From assembly GCF_028993575.1 (NCBI RefSeq), contig NZ_CP118615.1:5423001-5487000 (forward strand): a stretch of DNA of 64,000 bases. Direction: 5' to 3'. The notes under the pieces were generated by a model that saw nothing but the letters and a program-made list of their open reading frames with translations, did not search any database and was not told the DNA's origin. Below, one piece after another: positions 42,724 to 51,952 of this stretch (position 1 is the stretch's first letter; each line of letters opens with the position of its first letter). The DNA is from Micromonospora cathayae. Its GTDB lineage: Bacteria; Actinomycetota; Actinomycetes; Mycobacteriales; Micromonosporaceae. Both the position numbers and the translations under genes were made by a program.

Positions 42724-44304
42724 TTACGCGGACTTCGCCGGCACCGGCTCCTCGGCCGGCGCGTCGGTCGCCGGCACGTCGGCCGCGTCCGGGCCCTCGT
42801 CCCGGGGGGTACGGACCAGCGCCACCACCGCCACCGCGAGCAGCACGGTGATCGTGGTGGCGATCGTGGCGACCACGTTCAGCCCGCCGGTGAAGGCGTC
42901 CCGGGCCGAGGTGAGCAGGGCGTTCGCCGCGTCGGCCGGAAGCTGCCCGGCGACGGTGACCGCGCCGGCCAGGGTGTCGGCGGCCGCCGACCCGTCGGCG
43001 GTGCCCGCCGGCACGTCCACCCCGCTGCGGTAGACGATGCTGCCGATGGTGCCGAGGATCGCCACGCCGAGGGCCATGCCCAGCTCGGTGCTGGTCTCGG
43101 AGACCGCCGCGGCGGAACCGGCCTGCTCGGGCGGGGCCGAGCCGACCACGATGTCGGTGCCGAGGGCGATCAGCGGACCGCCACCGGCGTACACCAGCAT
43201 GAACCCGACGACGAGCTGGGTGAGCCCACCCTCGCTGGGGATCAGGGCCAGCATCAGGTGGCCGACGGCCGAGATGGCCAGACCGGCGGCGACCACGTGC
43301 GCCGGGGCGATCTTCGCGGCCAGCACCGGGGCGAGCACGGAGGTGACGATCAGCGCGAACGCCGCCGGCAGCAGCCACAGGCCGGCCTTCAGCGGCGACA
43401 GGCCCACCACGAGCTGGAGGTACTGGGTGACGAACAGGTACGTGCCGCCGGCGATGAGCATGCTGAACAGCATCGCCACCAGGGCGGTGCTCAGCGTGCG
43501 GTGCCGGAACAGCCGCAGGTCGATCAGTGGGCTGTCCAGGGTGCGCTGCCGGCGGGCGAAGACCACCCCGATGGCCAGGCCGACCACGATGGTGAGCACC
43601 GGCACCACCGGGGAGGCGTCCTTGGCGAGTTCCTTGAGGCCGTAGATGACCGGCAGGATCGCGGCCAGCGAGAGCAGCACGCTGGTCAGGTCGAGCTTGC
43701 CGGCGTCCGGGTCGCGGTACTCGGGCAGCAGCCGGGGACCGGCGATCAGCAGCACCGCCATGATCGGTACGCCGAGCAGGAAGACCGACCCCCACCAGAA
43801 CCATTCCAGCATCGCGCCGCCGACGACCGGGCCGAGCGCCACCCCGACGGAGAACATGGTGACCCAGATGCCGATCGCCACGCCCCGCTGCTGCGGGTCG
43901 CGGAACATGTTGCTGATCAGCGCCAGGGTGGACGGCATCAGGGTGGCCCCGGCGACACCGAGCGCGGCACGGGCGGCGATCAGCAGCACCGGGTCGTCGG
44001 CGTACGCGGCGGCCACCGAGGCGACCCCGAAGGCGGCGGCACCGATCAGCAGCAGCCGACGGCGGCCGATCCGGTCGCCCAGGGTGCCCATGGTCACCAG
44101 GAAACCGGCGATCATGAAGCCGTAGATGTCGATGATCCACAGCATCTGCGGGGCGCTGGGCAGCAGACTCTCGCTGATGTGCGGCACCGCGAGGTGCAGC
44201 ACGCTCAGGTCGATGGAGAGCAGCAGCGTCGGCAGCGCCAGCACGGCGAGGCCGAGCCACTCGCGCGGGCCCGCGCGGTGGGGTGCTTCCAGGGTGGTTC
44301 CCAA
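42724..44304 (-). CDS. MFS drug exporter, DHA2 (14-TM) type
   Basis: 526 residues from TTG 44304, chosen because ggaagga lies seven bases upstream and it follows the thioesterase stop by 16 bp; a GTG at 44352 would overlap that gene by 32 bp. About 14 transmembrane segments with MFS/DHA2 motifs: LWIIDIYGFMIAGFLV, MGTLGDRIGRRRLLLIG (motif A) and ALGVAGATLMPSTLALI (motif C type). The C-terminus is acidic. A proton-driven exporter as the last gene of the polyketide operon is the likely efflux route and resistance for the product. Confidence 0.9.
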   Translation of the reverse strand: MGTTLEAPHRAGPREWLGLAVLALPTLLLSIDLSVLHLAVPHISESLLPSAPQMLWIIDIYGFMIAGFLVTMGTLGDRIGRRRLLLIGAAAFGVASVAAAYADDPVLLIAARAALGVAGATLMPSTLALISNMFRDPQQRGVAIGIWVTMFSVGVALGPVVGGAMLEWFWWGSVFLLGVPIMAVLLIAGPRLLPEYRDPDAGKLDLTSVLLSLAAILPVIYGLKELAKDASPVVPVLTIVVGLAIGVVFARRQRTLDSPLIDLRLFRHRTLSTALVAMLFSMLIAGGTYLFVTQYLQLVVGLSPLKAGLWLLPAAFALIVTSVLAPVLAAKIAPAHVVAAGLAISAVGHLMLALIPSEGGLTQLVVGFMLVYAGGGPLIALGTDIVVGSAPPEQAGSAAAVSETSTELGMALGVAILGTIGSIVYRSGVDVPAGTADGSAAADTLAGAVTVAGQLPADAANALLTSARDAFTGGLNVVATIATTITVLLAVAVVALVRTPRDEGPDAADVPATDAPAEEPVPAKSA

Positions 44305-44320
44305 GGTCTTTCCTTCCGGG

Positions 44321-45115
44321 TTACTGGGTTGTGCCGTGGTCGGGGTGCCCACCGGGCGGGTGCCCGGCCGCCGGGGCGAGCGCGGCGACCAGGTCCGCGG
44401 CGACGGTCGCGGCGGTGGTCGGGTCGTACAGGTAGAAGTGGCCGCCGGTGAACATGCGGCGGCGGAACGGGCCGGTGGTCTCCAGCGACCACAGGGCGAG
44501 CCGGTCGGCGACCACGATCGGGTCGTCCGTGGCGCCCAGGGACAGGATCGGCACGCCCGTGCCGCTCGGCGGTCGCTGGTAGGTCTCCATCGCCTCCAGG
44601 TCGGCGCGGATCGCGGTCAACGCGGACCGCACCAGGTCGGTACGGTGCAGCAGCTCGGGGGTGACCCCGCCGATCTCCACCAGGTGGTCGAGCATCTCCG
44701 CGTCGGTCCGCAGGTGCCCGAACGGCGGTTCGCTGGGGAAGCAGGGCGGTTGGCGGGCCGACACCGCCAGCAGCTCGGGTGGCAGCCCCTTGCGTTCCAG
44801 TTCCCGGGTCAGCTCGTAGCCGAGCACGCTGCCGAAGCTGTGCCCGACCACCGCGTACGGCAGCGGCTCCAGCTCGGCCACCGCGTGCGCGAGCCCCTCG
44901 ACCAACGGTTCCACCCGGTGCAGCGGCGGCTCGCCGGCCCGTAGGCCCCGGCCGGGCAGCTGCCCGACGAGCAGTTCCACCCCGGCGGGCAGCACCCGCC
45001 GCCAGGCCCGGAACGCGGACGGCCAGCCACCGGCGTGCGGCAGCGCCACCACCCGCCCCCACGGCGTGCCGGGTCCACCGGGCGGACCCACCCGCAGCAG
45101 CCAGTTCCCGGTCAT
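44321..45115 (-). CDS. Type II thioesterase
   Basis: 264 residues from ATG 45115, overlapping the previous stop (ATGA). TEII markers: RVVALPHAGGWPSAFRAW, VGQLPGRGLR, VVGHSFGSVLGYEL (nucleophile Ser), GATDDPIV (Asp) and FTGGHFYL (His). Such enzymes clear aberrant acyl groups from carrier proteins of modular synthases in the cytoplasm. Co-transcribed with the polyketide genes; there is no fused thioesterase on the synthase itself, consistent with release by the terminal PLP domain. Confidence 0.92.
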   Translation of the reverse strand: MTGNWLLRVGPPGGPGTPWGRVVALPHAGGWPSAFRAWRRVLPAGVELLVGQLPGRGLRAGEPPLHRVEPLVEGLAHAVAELEPLPYAVVGHSFGSVLGYELTRELERKGLPPELLAVSARQPPCFPSEPPFGHLRTDAEMLDHLVEIGGVTPELLHRTDLVRSALTAIRADLEAMETYQRPPSGTGVPILSLGATDDPIVVADRLALWSLETTGPFRRRMFTGGHFYLYDPTTAATVAADLVAALAPAAGHPPGGHPDHGTTQ

Positions 45116-46224
45116 CCCGGTCCTCCCCCGGCCAGCAGCGGGTGGTGCGTGGCGAGGTGGTCGAGCACCCGGGCCTGGTGCGGGCGCAGCCGCTGCCCCG
45201 GCAGGTGTTCCAGGGAGTGCAGGAACGGGTCGGGTGGCTCGGGCCGGCCGGCGAGCGCGGCGGCCACGGCCATCACCAGGGTCGGCTGGTACCAGGCCGA
45301 GTAGCCGCCCTCGTGGGCCAGGACGATCCGCCCGCCGCAGAGTTCCTCGGCCAGCGCGCACATCCGGACGGTCATCGCGTGGAAGGTGCGGCTGGTGCAC
45401 ATCATCCGGCCCATCGGGTCGTGCCCGCTGGCGTCCACCCCGGCCGCGACCAGGATCAGCTCCGGCGCGAAGGCCCGCGCCGCCGGCTCCACCAGCCGGC
45501 TGAGCGCGGCCAGGTACGCCTCGTGGCCGGCGCCGGCCGGCAGCGGCACGTTGAGCGTGTACCCGGTGCCGGGGCCGGTGCCGGTCTCGGTGACCAGCCC
45601 GGACGCGGGCGGGAAGAGCCCCTCCTGGTGGATGGAGACGTACAGCACGTCCGGGTCGTCGTAGAAGGCGCGCTGGATGCCGTTGCCGTGGTGCACGTCC
45701 CAGTCCAGCACCAGCACCCGGCGTACCCCGTGCCGTTGCGCCGCCCGCGCGGCCACCGCCACGTTGTTGTAGAGGCACAGGGCCATCGCCCGGTCCGGTT
45801 CGGCGTGGTGGCCGGGCGGGCGGACCAGACAGTAGGCGCGGTCGAAGCGGCCGTCGAGTACGGCGGTGGTGGCCTGGACGCAGGCCCCGACGGCCAGCCG
45901 GGCGGCCTCGGCGCTGTGGTGGTTGACGTGCGCGTACACCCCGGCGTCCCCCGCGCCGAGGGCGGACGCGGCCTCGACCCGGTCGATGTGCGCGGCGGTG
46001 TGCACCAGCCGCAGGTCGTCGTCGGTGGCCGGGGTCGGGGTGACCCGGGTGTAGAGGTCCAGCAGCCCGGACAGCCGGACCAGACCCTCGGCCCGACGCA
46101 GGTCCGGGTCCACCGCGAACTGGCGCAGCGGCTCGATGCCCGGCCCGACCGGCAGGTATCCGGAGCCCTGGCCGGGGTCGTGCCAGAAGCACAGCTCGTG
46201 GCTGTACCAGGCGAGGTTCGACAT
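45112..46224 (-). CDS. Histone-deacetylase-family (zinc) amidohydrolase
   Basis: 370 residues from ATG 46224 (gagg upstream). HDAC/acetylpolyamine-amidohydrolase motifs: CLVRPPGHHAEPD (catalytic His pair), VLDWDVHHGNGIQ (zinc Asp and His) and VAAGVDASGHDPMG (third zinc ligand). No signal peptide, so cytoplasmic. The known reaction is removal of acetyl or acyl from an amine. In this operon, right after the oxoamine-synthase PKS, it could de-acylate the amino group of the product or remove a protecting group before export. A housekeeping polyamine role is less likely given the tight operon. Confidence 0.88.
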   Translation of the reverse strand: MSNLAWYSHELCFWHDPGQGSGYLPVGPGIEPLRQFAVDPDLRRAEGLVRLSGLLDLYTRVTPTPATDDDLRLVHTAAHIDRVEAASALGAGDAGVYAHVNHHSAEAARLAVGACVQATTAVLDGRFDRAYCLVRPPGHHAEPDRAMALCLYNNVAVAARAAQRHGVRRVLVLDWDVHHGNGIQRAFYDDPDVLYVSIHQEGLFPPASGLVTETGTGPGTGYTLNVPLPAGAGHEAYLAALSRLVEPAARAFAPELILVAAGVDASGHDPMGRMMCTSRTFHAMTVRMCALAEELCGGRIVLAHEGGYSAWYQPTLVMAVAAALAGRPEPPDPFLHSLEHLPGQRLRPHQARVLDHLATHHPLLAGGGPG

Positions 46225-46302
46225 GGTGGGTGTCCTCGGTGCTCGACGGGCGGGGCGGACGCGCCCGGCGTCGTCGGCGACGACGCCCGGGCGCGCGGCA
46301 GG

Positions 46303-46608
46303 TCAGACGCCGACGTTCTCCGGCAGCCGGGCCAGCCCGGACACCTCGGCGATCTTCCCCAGGTAGTACTCCCGTTCCTCGGCGGGTGTCTGCTTGGTCC
46401 GGAACGTCGAGTCGAGCCAGCCCAGCACCTGCTCGATCTCGGCCGGGGTGAGTCCCCGTTCGCCGACCTCCTTCTCGAACTCCCGGATCCGGGTCGCCGG
46501 AGCCAGTACGCCCTCGGCGTAGCCGGTCTCGTCGGCGTTGTGGTTCCGGGTACACGCGATGGCCTTCAGGACGGCACCGAAGAAGGCCCTGCTGTCGACG
46601 TCACTCAC
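46303..46608 (-). CDS. Small protein of unknown function in the polyketide operon
   Basis: 101 residues from GTG 46608 (gagaggag upstream). All-helical appearance: RAFFGAVLKAIACTRN, then TRIREFEKEVGERGLTPAEIE and VLGWLDSTFRTKQTPAEEREYYL. No metal or enzyme motif, no signal. I do not recognise it. Its place between the PKS-oxoamine synthase and the deacetylase, with its own good ribosome site, suggests a role with one of them: a carrier-protein partner, a cofactor chaperone or a small binding protein. Confidence 0.7.
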   Translation of the reverse strand: MSDVDSRAFFGAVLKAIACTRNHNADETGYAEGVLAPATRIREFEKEVGERGLTPAEIEQVLGWLDSTFRTKQTPAEEREYYLGKIAEVSGLARLPENVGV

Positions 46609-46691
46609 TGCGGTCTCCTCTCGACGGGATGACACGCGCCCCGGCGTGCGCGGGCCGGCGGCGCGGCTGATGCGGTTGCGGGCACCCCGGG

Positions 46692-46730
46692 GCCCGTCGG
46701 GCGTGCCCTGCGGCGACGGACCCGACGGGT
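46692..46730 (-). promoter_or_regulatory. Hairpin in the gap after PKS3
   Basis: cccgtcggg (46693-46701) pairs with cccgacggg (46721-46729), extended by one G.U pair, 19-nt loop. It lies in the only sizeable gap (154 bp) of the operon and may attenuate or stabilise mRNA between the synthase and the accessory genes. Confidence 0.4.
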
Positions 46731-46762
46731 ACCTCCGGAGTGTCCAGCCCCGACCGGTGTGC

Positions 46763-49700
46763 TCAGGCGATGAGCCCGACCTGCCGGCCGGCCTTGGCGA
46801 AGACGGCGACGGCCTGGTCCAGGTCGTCTGCGGAGTGGCTGAGGTTGACGATGGTCCGCAGGCGCGGCAGCGCCTTCGGCACGGTGGGGTACACGATGGG
46901 TTGGACGAAGATGCCCTCCTGTTGGCAGAGCCGGGCCATCTCCTGGGCCTGCTCGGAGCTGGCGCAGATGATCGGCACCACCGGGGTCTCGCTGGCCAGG
47001 GTGTCGAAACCGAGACCACGCAGTTGCGCGCGGTACCGATCGGTGAGGGCCCGCAGGTCGTCGGGGAGGTTCGGGGCGGCGCTGATCACCTCGATGGCGG
47101 CGCGGGCGGCCGCCACCTGCATCGGGGTGCCGGCGGCGGAGAACATCCAGCCCCGGGCGTTGTTCTTCAGCGCGAAGATCAGGTCGGCCGAGCCGGCGAC
47201 GTAGCCCCCGGTGCTCGGCACCGTCTTGGACAGGGTGCCCATCTTCACCGGCACCCGGTTCGGGTCGATGCCGAAGTGCTCGGTGATGCCCCGGCCGGTC
47301 GCGCCCAGCACACCGAGGCTGTGCGCCTCGTCGACCATCAGCGGCGCGTCGTACCGCTCGCACAGCTCCAGGATCCCGGGCAGGTCGGCGACGTCACCGT
47401 CCATGCTGAACACCGCGTCGGTGACGACCAGCCGGCCGGCGTCGCCGGCCTTGCGCAGCGCCCGCTCCAGGTCGGCCAGGTCGTTGTGCGCGTACGTGAT
47501 GACCTTCGCGCCGGAGAGCCGGTACCCGTCCAGGATGCTGGCGTGGTTGTAGACGTCCCCGATGACCACGTCACCCGGGCCGACCAGCGCGCCGACGGTC
47601 GCCACGTTGGCCATGTAGCCGCTGGTGTAGACGATGGCGTCCTCGGTGCCGAGGAACCGGGCGATCGCCAGTTCCAGCTCCCGGTGCAGGTGCAGGGTGC
47701 CGGCGAGCAGCCGTACGCCGTGCGCGCCGGTGCCGTGCTTCTCCAGGGCCCGCTGCGCCTGGTGGTCGATGTAGTCGTGGCCGATCAGGCCGAGATAGCT
47801 GTACGAGGCGAAGTTGAGGAACCAGCGGCCGTCGAACTTGATCCACGCCCCCTTGCTCTCCTCGATCACCGGCTCGTAGAAGTAGCCGTCCTGGGCGATG
47901 ACCTGCCGGTCGTCCACGGACAGCGCGTCGATCCGGCGATCCAGGAAGGAACCGTCCGGCCGGTCGCCGAGCCGGCCGGGCAGGGTCCGGCGGGGCACCC
48001 CGGCACCGCCGGCCGACGGCCCGAACGGATCGACCGGTCGGCCGGTCGTCGGCGCGGGACCGGTCAGCGCCGGTGCCGGTCGGTGCCCGTTCGGCGCGGC
48101 CGGAGCGTGCCCGTTCGGGGCGGGGTGGTGGCCGTTCGGCGCGGCCGGCCGGGTCACCGGGGCCGGTCCCGCTGTCGCCGGTCGGGATGCCGGGACGGTG
48201 CCGGCCCGGGACGAGGCGGCGTACCGGTCCGGCGGAGCGGCCGAGTCGACCGCCCGGAACCGGTCCCAGTCGGGGACGAACGCGGGCGTCTCGGGCTGGC
48301 CGACGGCGGCCGGTACCGGCCGCTCGACGGGGACCGGGGCGACCGGCCGCGCGGGCGCCACCGCGGCCGGCACCACCGGGGCCACCGCGACTGGGGCCAC
48401 CGCGACTGGGGCCGGCGCGACCGGAGCCGGCGAAACGCCGTCCGGGGTGGCGGCGGCCTGGCGCGGCTGCTGCTCCAGGTGGCGCAGCAGGGCGTCCACG
48501 TCGGCGTGGTCGAAGAACGTCGCCGGGTCCACGTCGAGCCCCTCGGCGGCCAGCGCGGCCGACACCTCGACCGCCATCATCGAGTCCAGGCCCAGCTCCA
48601 GCAGGTTGTCCTGCGGCGACACCTCCGCGACGTGCAGGGTCTTCTTCAGGATCGCCGACAGGGCCGGCCACAGCCGGGCCTCGACGCTGCTCACAGGGGT
48701 CATCGGTGCGTCCTTCGGTTCACGGACTGCGGACAGGACGTAGTTGGCGGGCGGCAGGTCGAGGACGTGCCGCAGCAGCGCGACACCCTCGTCGGCGGTG
48801 AGCGCCGGCACGCCCCGCGCGGCGGCGGCGTCGGCGATCGGCTCGCCCATGCCGACCCGCCACAGCCCCCAACCGAGGCTGTACCAGGACTCGCCGGCCG
48901 CCCGACGACGGGCCGCGTACCCGTCCAGGTAGGCGTTGGCGCTGCCGTACGAGCCCTGGCCGAGGTTGCCGTACACCGCCGAGACGGAGGAGAACAGCAC
49001 CACGAACCCGGGCCGGGCCGCGTCGGGGAACGCGGCGTCGAGCGCGTGCACCCCGCCGAGCTTCGGGGCGTACACCTCGTCGATCCGGTCGGCGGTGAGG
49101 CTGCGGACCAGGCCGTCGCGGAGCACCCCGGCGGCATGGAACACGCCGTCGTAGCGTTCGTGCGGCACCTCGGCCAGGGTCCGCACGTCGACGCCGAGGA
49201 TCCGCAGCTCACAGGCATCCGCGAGGCGGTCCAGCCGGTCCCGGGTGGGCCCCTCGGAAGGTACGGTCCGGCCCACCAGGGTCAGGTGGGCGCAGCCCGC
49301 CCCGGCCAGGTGTTCGGCCACGTGCAGCCCGATCCCGCCCAGGCCACCGGTGATCAGGAACCGGCCACCGGCGATCCGGCGCGGCTCCCCGGTGCCGGTG
49401 CCGTCGACCGGTGTCACCGTCGGGGCGTACCAGGTGCCGTCCCGCCAGGCCAGTTCCGGCTGCTGGTGCCGGAGTTCGTCCAGGGTGGGCGGTTCGGCCG
49501 TACCGTCGAGCCCGACGTCCACCAGCCGGACCCGGGTCTGCGGGTGCTCGATCCGCAGCGTCCGGGCCAGTCCCCAGAGCGCGGCCTGGGCCGGCTCCAC
49601 CGGCTCGTCCGGGGTCAGCTGCTGGGCGGCGTTGGTGACGATGGTGACCGCCGGCAGCGGCGGCTGCCCGGCGAGCCGCCGCAGCAGGGTGAACACCCCC

Positions 49701-50824
49701 TGAAGGAAACCGGTCGCGGTGGCCGGGTCGGTGACGTCCCGGGGCGCGACGTACACCACCTCGGCGGGCCGGGCCCCGGCCCGCAGCTCGTCCACCCGAT
49801 CCGTGGTCAGGTCCGCCGGGTCGAGCCGGACCAGGCCGTCGACCGGGTCGGTGCCCACCGCCTCCCGGGTGACCAGCCAGATCGGGCCGCCGTCGGGAGC
49901 CGGCTCCGGGGTGGGTTCGGTGGCCGCCCAGGTCAGGGCGGTGACCGACCCGGCCGGCACCGACCGGCCACCGGCCGGCGTCGACCGGGTACTTTCCGCC
50001 GGATCAGCCGGGGTGGTACGGCCGGCCGGATCGGTCGGGGTCGACCTGGTACGGCCGGCGGGGTCGGTCGGGGTCGCGCCCTTGAGGACGATCCGGTCGA
50101 GTTCGAGCAGCACCTCGCCCTGCTGGTTGCAGACGGTGGCCCGGCCACGTACCGCACCGCCGGACCCGGTCCGCTCCACCAGGGCCACGACGGTGCCCGA
50201 GATCCGCCGCCGGACGTCGATCCGCCCCACGTACCAGGGCAGACAGCCACCGGAGGCACCCGCGTCGAGCAGCCCCAACAGTTGGAAGACACTGTCCAGC
50301 AACGGCGGCGGCACCATCGCCGGTTCGCCGGGCTGCTCGGGCGCGCGCAGCAACGCCACCATCCGGTCCGGTCCCCGGTGCACGCTGCGGATCACCTGGA
50401 AGGTGGGGCCGTACTCGATGCCGCTGGCCCGCCGCCAGTCGGCCACCACCGACAGGGGTACCTCGTCGGCGCAGCCGGCCCGCAGCTCGGCCAGGTCCAG
50501 GTAGTGCGGCGGGGCCAGCGGGCTGCGGACCGCGCGGGCCCGGCTGTGCGGGGTCGGGGTGACCGCGTCCGCCGGCCGGGAGCCGAGGGTGCACTCCCCG
50601 TCCGTGGTCAGCACGGTCTCGATCTCGACCGGCGCGCCGGGTTCGACACGCAGCGGGGCGAGGAACGCGACCTGTTCCAGCCGCCAACTGCCGCCCGGCT
50701 GCGCCGCCTCGCAGGCGGCGAGCAGGTGATCGATCTGGGCCGCCGCGGCCAGCACCGGGGTGCCACCGATCCGGTGGTCACGCAGCACGGGCTGGTCCGC
50801 GACGAGCAGGTGCCGGCGGCTCAC
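46763..50824 (-). CDS. Polyketide synthase PKS3: DH-KR-ACP-alpha-oxoamine synthase
   Basis: 1353 residues from GTG 50824 (overlaps the glycosylase stop, GTGA). The protein begins directly with a dehydratase (DHRIGGTPVL; the usual HxxxGxxxxP has Ala at the last position; second motif LLDSVFQLL intact). KR follows (FLITGGLGGIGLHV; LFSSVSAVYGNLG; YGSANAYLD), then ACP (ELGLDSMMAVE, about residue 755), a 150-residue Pro/Ala linker, and a PLP domain of the KBL/AONS/SPT family at about 930-1353: FASYSYLGL, VYNHASILDGYRLSGA, VDEAHSLGVLG and GTLSKTVPSTGGYVAG with the aldimine Lys. It completes the KS-AT half-module at the end of PKS2 and should release the chain by decarboxylative condensation with an amino acid, giving an alpha-aminoketone. 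Confidence 0.92.
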   Translation of the reverse strand: MSRRHLLVADQPVLRDHRIGGTPVLAAAAQIDHLLAACEAAQPGGSWRLEQVAFLAPLRVEPGAPVEIETVLTTDGECTLGSRPADAVTPTPHSRARAVRSPLAPPHYLDLAELRAGCADEVPLSVVADWRRASGIEYGPTFQVIRSVHRGPDRMVALLRAPEQPGEPAMVPPPLLDSVFQLLGLLDAGASGGCLPWYVGRIDVRRRISGTVVALVERTGSGGAVRGRATVCNQQGEVLLELDRIVLKGATPTDPAGRTRSTPTDPAGRTTPADPAESTRSTPAGGRSVPAGSVTALTWAATEPTPEPAPDGGPIWLVTREAVGTDPVDGLVRLDPADLTTDRVDELRAGARPAEVVYVAPRDVTDPATATGFLQGVFTLLRRLAGQPPLPAVTIVTNAAQQLTPDEPVEPAQAALWGLARTLRIEHPQTRVRLVDVGLDGTAEPPTLDELRHQQPELAWRDGTWYAPTVTPVDGTGTGEPRRIAGGRFLITGGLGGIGLHVAEHLAGAGCAHLTLVGRTVPSEGPTRDRLDRLADACELRILGVDVRTLAEVPHERYDGVFHAAGVLRDGLVRSLTADRIDEVYAPKLGGVHALDAAFPDAARPGFVVLFSSVSAVYGNLGQGSYGSANAYLDGYAARRRAAGESWYSLGWGLWRVGMGEPIADAAAARGVPALTADEGVALLRHVLDLPPANYVLSAVREPKDAPMTPVSSVEARLWPALSAILKKTLHVAEVSPQDNLLELGLDSMMAVEVSAALAAEGLDVDPATFFDHADVDALLRHLEQQPRQAAATPDGVSPAPVAPAPVAVAPVAVAPVVPAAVAPARPVAPVPVERPVPAAVGQPETPAFVPDWDRFRAVDSAAPPDRYAASSRAGTVPASRPATAGPAPVTRPAAPNGHHPAPNGHAPAAPNGHRPAPALTGPAPTTGRPVDPFGPSAGGAGVPRRTLPGRLGDRPDGSFLDRRIDALSVDDRQVIAQDGYFYEPVIEESKGAWIKFDGRWFLNFASYSYLGLIGHDYIDHQAQRALEKHGTGAHGVRLLAGTLHLHRELELAIARFLGTEDAIVYTSGYMANVATVGALVGPGDVVIGDVYNHASILDGYRLSGAKVITYAHNDLADLERALRKAGDAGRLVVTDAVFSMDGDVADLPGILELCERYDAPLMVDEAHSLGVLGATGRGITEHFGIDPNRVPVKMGTLSKTVPSTGGYVAGSADLIFALKNNARGWMFSAAGTPMQVAAARAAIEVISAAPNLPDDLRALTDRYRAQLRGLGFDTLASETPVVPIICASSEQAQEMARLCQQEGIFVQPIVYPTVPKALPRLRTIVNLSHSADDLDQAVAVFAKAGRQVGLIA

Positions 50825-51942
50825 AGCCGTAGGTCGAATCTGTCCGTGGCCAGGATCTGGCCGTTGACCTGGATGTCCACCAGGTGCTCCCCGGGGTAGT
50901 AGCGTCGGGTGGAGACCTCTCGGACGGGGTGGGCCTTCTCCACCGTCCGCCGCTCACCGGGCGCGAGGTCGAGGGTGGTGAGCTTGAAGACCTTCGGGAT
51001 GCTCTGGCCGTTCTTCCGGACGTGGTGCACCACGTAGTCGACGGCCACCGTGTGCCGACGCCGGTCGGTGTTCTCGATCTCGAAGCGGAGCGTGGTCGAG
51101 TCACCGAGGGTCAGCTCGCGCGGACTCAGCCGCAGCGACGACACCCGGATGTGCTCGCCGCCGGTCACCCCGACGATCGCCAGGGCCTCCGGGTTGCCCT
51201 GCTTCACCAGGGTGCGCAGGGCGTGCTTGACGATCCAGGCGGTCTCCGGGGTACGGCTCTCCTGGGACCAGCGCAGCACGGTGGCCAGCGCGATGTCGGG
51301 CGAGTCCTTGGCGATGTCGTTGAGGTTGTTCGCCACCGACTTGCGGACGTACTCCGACGGGTCGCTGCGCAGCGGTTCGAGGATCTCCAGCACCGGCTGC
51401 GGGTCCTTGACGAACCTGGTCAGCGTCCGGGCCCAGGGCAGCCGGGGACGGATGCCCTCGCTGGCCGCCCGACGCAGGTTGTGGCTGGGGTCGCGGGCCC
51501 AGTCCGCCATCCGCGCCATGGTCAGCTCGTAGTGCCGCTCGACGTAGGGGCGGACGGCGTACTCCGCGGTGTGCCGCTTGGTGATCTCGGCCAGGGCGTC
51601 CAGGGACACCTCGGGGTGGTCCAGTCCCCACTCCTCCACGAACCGGGCCACCGGCATGAGGTACCAGCTCACGTTGAACATCCCCTCACCCTCGGCGAGT
51701 TCGTCGCCGAGGATGGCCAGCAGGATCTTCACGCTCTCGACGTAGTCCTCCGGCAGCCGGCTGCGCAGCCCCTCGGCCAGGACGAGGACCCGGTCCTTCA
51801 GTTCCTTTCCGGGAATGCGCCGTTCCACCTCGGTGGCGTAGCCGTCGACATCGAAGGTCGGGTGAAAGTCGCGGATCTTACCGCCGATGAGGCGGGCGGC
51901 GTCACCGTTGAAGTGCCGCTTCAGTCCGTATTCGCCAGTCAT
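50821..51942 (-). CDS. alkC: AlkC-type DNA alkylation-repair glycosylase with Ig-like tail
   Basis: 373 residues from ATG 51942 (taagga upstream), 10 bp after PKS2 and overlapping PKS3. HEAT-like repeats of the AlkC/AlkD superfamily: LKRHFNGDAARLIGGKI, YVERHYELTMARMADWARD, ASEGIRPRLPWA, YVRKSVANNLNDIAKDSPD and WIVKHALRTLVKQGNPEAL. The C-terminal 110 residues form an Ig-like beta domain (LTLGDSTTLRFEIENTDRRRH), the extension that marks AlkC rather than AlkD. These enzymes excise alkylated bases without base flipping. The position between two PKS genes in one transcription unit argues for self-protection against a DNA-damaging product. Catalytic acids cannot be assigned without alignment. Confidence 0.85.
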   Translation of the reverse strand: MTGEYGLKRHFNGDAARLIGGKIRDFHPTFDVDGYATEVERRIPGKELKDRVLVLAEGLRSRLPEDYVESVKILLAILGDELAEGEGMFNVSWYLMPVARFVEEWGLDHPEVSLDALAEITKRHTAEYAVRPYVERHYELTMARMADWARDPSHNLRRAASEGIRPRLPWARTLTRFVKDPQPVLEILEPLRSDPSEYVRKSVANNLNDIAKDSPDIALATVLRWSQESRTPETAWIVKHALRTLVKQGNPEALAIVGVTGGEHIRVSSLRLSPRELTLGDSTTLRFEIENTDRRRHTVAVDYVVHHVRKNGQSIPKVFKLTTLDLAPGERRTVEKAHPVREVSTRRYYPGEHLVDIQVNGQILATDRFDLRL

Positions 51943-51952
51943 TTCATGGTCC

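Noticed and set aside
46538..50899. 1453-codon open frame on the + strand opposite PKS3
   Set aside because: No recognisable domains; the opposite strand encodes DH-KR-ACP-AOS with catalytic residues.
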